A stretch of 64,000 nucleotides of DNA from Clostridiales bacterium. Lineage in GTDB: Bacteria > Bacillota > Clostridia > Christensenellales > Aristaeellaceae. A model generated the notes under the pieces. The model was not told where the DNA came from, searched no databases, and worked only from the letters and a program-made list of their open reading frames with translations. The stretch covers positions 28,367-92,366 of the forward strand of contig SVHC01000007.1 in assembly GCA_015056055.1 (NCBI GenBank), in the 5' to 3' direction. Both the position numbers and the translations under genes were made by a program. Shown piece by piece: positions 60,351 to 64,000 of this stretch (position 1 is the first letter of the stretch; the number at the start of each line of letters is the position of its first letter).

Positions 60351-61166
60351 ATGGCTGAATTATATATGCTGACGGAGCACAGTCCGTTCATGATGTCGTT
60401 TGTATTTTTGACGGATGCCGGAAATGCCATCGTAATCGACGGCGGCAATCCCGGGGATATGCCCCACCTGCGCGAAATTGTGGGCGGCAGGAAGATTTCC
60501 GCGTGGATATTGACGCATCCGCATCACGACCATATTTCCGGCTTTGTATCGGAGATTGAAAAGGGCGAAATTACGGGCGATATTGAAAAAATCTACTACA
60601 ATTTCCCTTCGGAGGCGTTTGTTCTCGAGCATGAACCGCAGATTACCCCCTGCTCCATCGTGGATTTCAACCGGAATCTGCCTGCGATTCAGGATAAATG
60701 CGTGATTGTGCAGCCTGGATTGAACATTCAGGTGGACGAAGTAAATATCGATTTCCTCTTCTGCGGCGAGGAACGATACGACAAGCCGAATAAAAACATC
60801 TCCGTGAACGAAAGCTCCGTCGCCTTCCGCGTGACGCAGGAGGGAAAAAGGAGCGTAATGTTCCTTGGCGATATGGGTCCTTCCGCCGGACGCGACTTTC
60901 TGCGCATGTATGGCGAGAAGCTCAAAAGCGATGTCGTGCAGATGTCCCACCACGGTCACGGCGGCGTGACGGAGGAAGTTTACCGTGCGATTGCGCCCGA
61001 GGCATGCATGTGGTGCGCGCCGGACTGGCTCTGGGAGGAAGAGGACGTGGAACACGAACCCGAACTTTGGGGCACATGGCATCAGCGCAAGTGGATGTAC
61101 AATATGGGCATTGACGAGCACTATGTAACCAAAGACGGAACCCAGAAGATTCCGCTGGAGGTATAA
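60351..61166 (+). CDS. MBL-fold metallohydrolase (ComEC-like type)
   Basis: A 271-residue metallo-beta-lactamase-fold enzyme. The zinc motif HPHHDH (56-61) is complete, then MFLGDMGPSAG with the bridging Asp and MSHHGHGGV with another metal His pair. This resembles the soluble hydrolase domain of ComEC-type proteins. GGAGG precedes the ATG. It is joined to the next gene by a 3-base gap, so the pair is an operon. The substrate is unknown, perhaps a phosphoester or a lactone. Confidence 0.9.
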   Translation: MAELYMLTEHSPFMMSFVFLTDAGNAIVIDGGNPGDMPHLREIVGGRKISAWILTHPHHDHISGFVSEIEKGEITGDIEKIYYNFPSEAFVLEHEPQITPCSIVDFNRNLPAIQDKCVIVQPGLNIQVDEVNIDFLFCGEERYDKPNKNISVNESSVAFRVTQEGKRSVMFLGDMGPSAGRDFLRMYGEKLKSDVVQMSHHGHGGVTEEVYRAIAPEACMWCAPDWLWEEEDVEHEPELWGTWHQRKWMYNMGIDEHYVTKDGTQKIPLEV

Positions 61167-61169
61167 GAA

Positions 61170-63617
61170 ATGAGCATCACAAAAGTTTTCCGGAACGAGC
61201 ACATCACCGCATGGTGCGCCGATACCGAAAGCATTTTCCGTCCCCGCCCGGCAAAAGATTCCCTTCTTGCATCGGCTGCTGAAGGTGTTTTTGCTCTGCG
61301 TGCCGGCGAAACGGGACTTACGGCATTCCAGATCATCTTAAAATCCGACGCGGACACGGCCGTTTCGGCTGTAACCGCCTGCGGGCTGAGCTGCCTTTCG
61401 ACGGACGCGGTCGATGTGGCGGGACGTGAGTATAAGCGCTCCATGCCGCTTTTTGCCTGTGATCCCTGGCCTTTCTGGTGCCTGATTGATTCTCCGAAGA
61501 GCAATGCGCTGGATATCGAAGTTACCTTTGCGGATGGCAGCAAAATTGCCTTTTCCATCGCGCTGGATATTTCGCCGGAATACAACCGCACCTTCCGCGA
61601 CGGCGAAAGTCTGACCCGCATTGCCTGGCTGAACAGCCGCGCAGGCGTATCGGACAGCATTGTGCAGGGATTTGCGCCTGTTGAGCTTTCGGGCCGCACG
61701 ATTCGGATTCTGGGCCGGGATATCACCATTTCGCCCATGGGCATGATTGAGAGCATAGGCACCCATTTTATCGGAAACAACAGCACCCTTGCCGACGAGC
61801 CGCGCGAAATGCTTGCTGAGGCGATGGGATACACCGTATTCGAAGGCGGAAAGGCGCTTGATTTTATCCCTGTTTCGCTCGAATTTGATCATCGGGAAGA
61901 AACGCATGTTTTCTGGCGTGCGGTGAGTGCCTGCGGCGATATGCAGCTTGAAATCGAAGGCTGCGTGGAATTTGACGGAGCGGTTTTCCTGAATGCCTGC
62001 GTGAAAAATGCCGGCGGAAAAAATCTTTCCGTTCGTCTGGGCGGCGCGCTGAAAATAGAATTTGCGCGGTATTTCATGGGTCTGGGTCTGCAAGGACAGA
62101 AAACGCCGGAAGAGTTTTTCTGGACCTGGGATGAAAACAGGCGGCATGATTCCTTCTGGTGCGGCGGCGTGAACGGCGGCGTGTGCGTTCATCCCACGGC
62201 AAAGGGACTTTCGCGCCCGTTTGTGAATATCTATTTCCACCACAGCAAGAATTATATGCCTGCCGCATGGGTAAATGGGGATAAGGGCTGCTTCCGACTG
62301 AAGAAGGATGCAAACGTAAGCTTTGGATTTGAAAGCGGCGAATTCTGCGCCGATAACGAGGCGGCTTTCTGTGCGGATATTATGATATCGCCCTTCAAAC
62401 GCGTGGATATGAAGGCACACTGGCGCACGCATTTCTTCCATAAGAATTACAGTCTGGCTTACGGCGAATCCGATGCAATGGACGCCGCAAGCGCCGGATG
62501 CACCCATATCAACCTGCACCACGGAAACGATACGATGCCGTTTTTGAATTATCCCATGTACGATGTGGATACCATTGCCGAACTGGCAGATATAGCACAC
62601 AAACACGGACTGGGTCTGAAGACGTATTACACGGTGCGCGAGCTTACCACGCGTCTGCCGGAGCTGCCGGTGCTGCGTTCCCTGCGGGATGAAATTTTCC
62701 CCTGCCCGACGTATGCACAGGGCGGCGTACCGGGACAGAACGGCGTTGACGAGTTCCTGGATGAAATCTTTGGCGACGAAATTATTCCTGCATGGAAGCA
62801 TGTGTTTACCGGCGGCAAGTACGACGGAATCACCGATCCTTCCGTAATTACCGATCCGCAGGGACGTATAGCCAATTTCTATGCCGGCAGTCTGGAATGG
62901 CTGGTCAAGACCACGGGCATCGACGGACTTTATATTGATGATACCGGTCTTGATCGCTGGACCATGCGCCGCGTGCGCCGCATTTTTGCGGAAAATCGTC
63001 CGGATGCCAAGCTTGATTTCCACACCTGCAACCATTTTATGGATTCGCCGGGACTGGGATTCGGATTCGGCCATAATATGCTGATTTATATGGAGCTTTT
63101 GCCCTATTTGGACAGCCTGTGGGTTGGCGAGGGCTATGATTACGATGCGGCAAATCCCGAATATCTGCTGACGGAGATTTCCGGCTTGCCTTTCGGCGTG
63201 ATGAGCGAAATGCTGGAAGGCAAGTGCAATCCCTGGCGCGGCATGCTGCTGGGCATGACTTCGCGCTATCCCTATTGCATTGCGTTCGGCGGTCCTTCGC
63301 CTGTGCCGATCTGGAAGGCGCGCAGCGAATTTGAAAATGCGGAAATGATCGGTTTCTGGGAGGAAAATTCTCCCGTTGACACAGGACGCGAGGATGTCCT
63401 TTGCACCGTTTATCGCAACGGAGATTCCGGGCGGATGCTGCTGTGCATTGCAAACTTTGCGGACGGGGATGCATCGTTCACCCTGAAAGGCGACGAACTT
63501 GCAGGAAAGCGCATTTTTGCACCCGCTATCGAAGGCGTTCAGGAGGAACGTACTTTCTCGGCAAACGAAAGCATTACTCTTCCCGAAAAGGGCGGAATCA
63601 TGCTGATTGCGGAGTAA
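61170..63617 (+). CDS. Large putative glycoside hydrolase (GH123/DUF6067-like)
   Basis: An 815-residue cytoplasmic protein without signal peptide. The first 420 residues are beta-sandwich-like. A TIM-barrel-like part follows with THINLHHGNDTMPF, GLGLKTYYTVREL and TTGIDGLYIDDTGLDRWTMR, whose paired Asp residues are candidate catalytic acids, and LWVGEGYDYD near the end of the barrel. A small beta domain closes the protein. The pattern resembles GH123/DUF6067-type glycosidases; the exact family is an inference. Co-operonic with the MBL-fold gene. Confidence 0.75.
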   Translation: MSITKVFRNEHITAWCADTESIFRPRPAKDSLLASAAEGVFALRAGETGLTAFQIILKSDADTAVSAVTACGLSCLSTDAVDVAGREYKRSMPLFACDPWPFWCLIDSPKSNALDIEVTFADGSKIAFSIALDISPEYNRTFRDGESLTRIAWLNSRAGVSDSIVQGFAPVELSGRTIRILGRDITISPMGMIESIGTHFIGNNSTLADEPREMLAEAMGYTVFEGGKALDFIPVSLEFDHREETHVFWRAVSACGDMQLEIEGCVEFDGAVFLNACVKNAGGKNLSVRLGGALKIEFARYFMGLGLQGQKTPEEFFWTWDENRRHDSFWCGGVNGGVCVHPTAKGLSRPFVNIYFHHSKNYMPAAWVNGDKGCFRLKKDANVSFGFESGEFCADNEAAFCADIMISPFKRVDMKAHWRTHFFHKNYSLAYGESDAMDAASAGCTHINLHHGNDTMPFLNYPMYDVDTIAELADIAHKHGLGLKTYYTVRELTTRLPELPVLRSLRDEIFPCPTYAQGGVPGQNGVDEFLDEIFGDEIIPAWKHVFTGGKYDGITDPSVITDPQGRIANFYAGSLEWLVKTTGIDGLYIDDTGLDRWTMRRVRRIFAENRPDAKLDFHTCNHFMDSPGLGFGFGHNMLIYMELLPYLDSLWVGEGYDYDAANPEYLLTEISGLPFGVMSEMLEGKCNPWRGMLLGMTSRYPYCIAFGGPSPVPIWKARSEFENAEMIGFWEENSPVDTGREDVLCTVYRNGDSGRMLLCIANFADGDASFTLKGDELAGKRIFAPAIEGVQEERTFSANESITLPEKGGIMLIAE

Positions 63618-63661
63618 CTGGAAAAAGCCTTGACCGATAGCTTTGGTTTCTAAAGGACAGC

Positions 63662-63694
63662 AAAAAGCCGATATGGATTTTATTCCATGTCGGC
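63662..63694 (-). terminator. Hairpin 3' of the glycosidase gene
   Basis: GCCGATATGGA and TCCATGTCGGC pair, with five A before the stem, so the T run is on the minus strand. It borders the B/C element that begins at 63701. Confidence 0.6.
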
Positions 63695-63700
63695 TCAGTC

Positions 63701-64000
63701 TGTCAAAAAAGTATTTTTGCCAGACTTGTGGACGGGGAAGCAAGCATTCCTCAATGCGCAATAGTCGCCCAGCGTCGCTAAGCTAGCTGCGCTCCTTTGC
63801 TTATTGGACTCACGCCGTGCTGTTTCGCCCACAGGGCGCGCACTTCGTTCGTCCCCCGCCACTGCCACCCTCACCAGATTTCACTGAAATCATAAAGATT
63901 TCGGGCGTGAAATCTGCAATGTAGCGATTTTTTCTTCGGTTCGCTGGCTCACCTTCGAAAAAATTCGCTCCTCGCGCCGTACATGCCGCCGCTGCGGATT
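63701..64000 (-). mobile_element. Family B/C element with TGTCAAAAAA end, cut by the window edge
   Basis: It starts with TGTCAAAAAA (63701-63710) followed by the same GCCAGAC, GTCCCC-hairpin, C module and B module order as at 12987-13329. The sequence 63880-64000 is almost identical to 13150-13285. The far end is outside the window. Confidence 0.65.

Overview
The window looks like a piece of a low-to-medium GC Bacillota (Clostridia-type, probably gut-associated) chromosome. This is an inference from strong AGGAGG-type ribosome binding sites, RNase Y, a Bacillus-like dnaA-dnaN origin, a PII-like c-di-AMP receptor, M6 protease, SdpI-like and TipAS-type MerR genes, and many glycan-active enzymes. 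The replication origin lies at about 15.3-16.96 kb. Every gene to its left (1-16.8 kb) is on the minus strand, while genes to its right are mostly on the plus strand, as expected on either side of oriC.

Layout. 0-2 kb: a truncated glycosidase-like gene behind mnmE. 2.3-7.2 kb: an XRE-cupin regulator with a complete polyamine ABC importer (potABCD). 7.5-14 kb: a zinc-ribbon membrane protein, birA, a DUF559 gene swollen by in-frame repeats, a GH38 alpha-mannosidase and a serine hydrolase. 14-17 kb: dnaN, dnaA and a bipartite oriC. 17-24 kb: GNAT, DMT transporter, hicAB, ychF, rny. 24-30.6 kb: GH36 alpha-galactosidase, Fic protein, orphan DNA methyltransferase, heparinase-like protein. 30.8-36.5 kb: a small capsid/packaging cluster (N4-gp56-type capsid, propeller-like protein, large terminase) without recognisable portal, integrase or lysis genes. 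36.5-38.5 kb: membrane protein/ECF sigma pair, SdpI-like protein, two Met tRNAs. 38.7-45.3 kb: M6 protease, phosphoesterase, zinc-ribbon protein, orphan solute-binding protein. 45.6-49.4 kb: a second potABCD operon. 49.5-54.7 kb: small membrane protein, HTH protein, rtcB, SDR, darA, DUF1854. 54.7-63.6 kb: ABC exporter, MerR-TipAS, XRE, second GNAT, MBL-fold hydrolase, large glycosidase-like protein.

The most unusual material is in the gaps. At least four modular repeat families (called A, B, C and D here) fill most long intergenic regions. Families B and C together form 340-450 bp units. At two loci both ends are visible: the unit runs from TGTCAAAAAA to TTTTTTGACA and sits between two copies of the upstream gene's 3' terminator hairpin. 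Family D forms a 91-bp tandem array carrying copies of the darA 3' end, and a 90-bp in-frame version lies inside the DUF559 gene. The origin carries a DnaA-box / GC / DnaA-trio / AT-rich unwinding module between dnaA and dnaN. No CRISPR array, integrase or transposase was seen.
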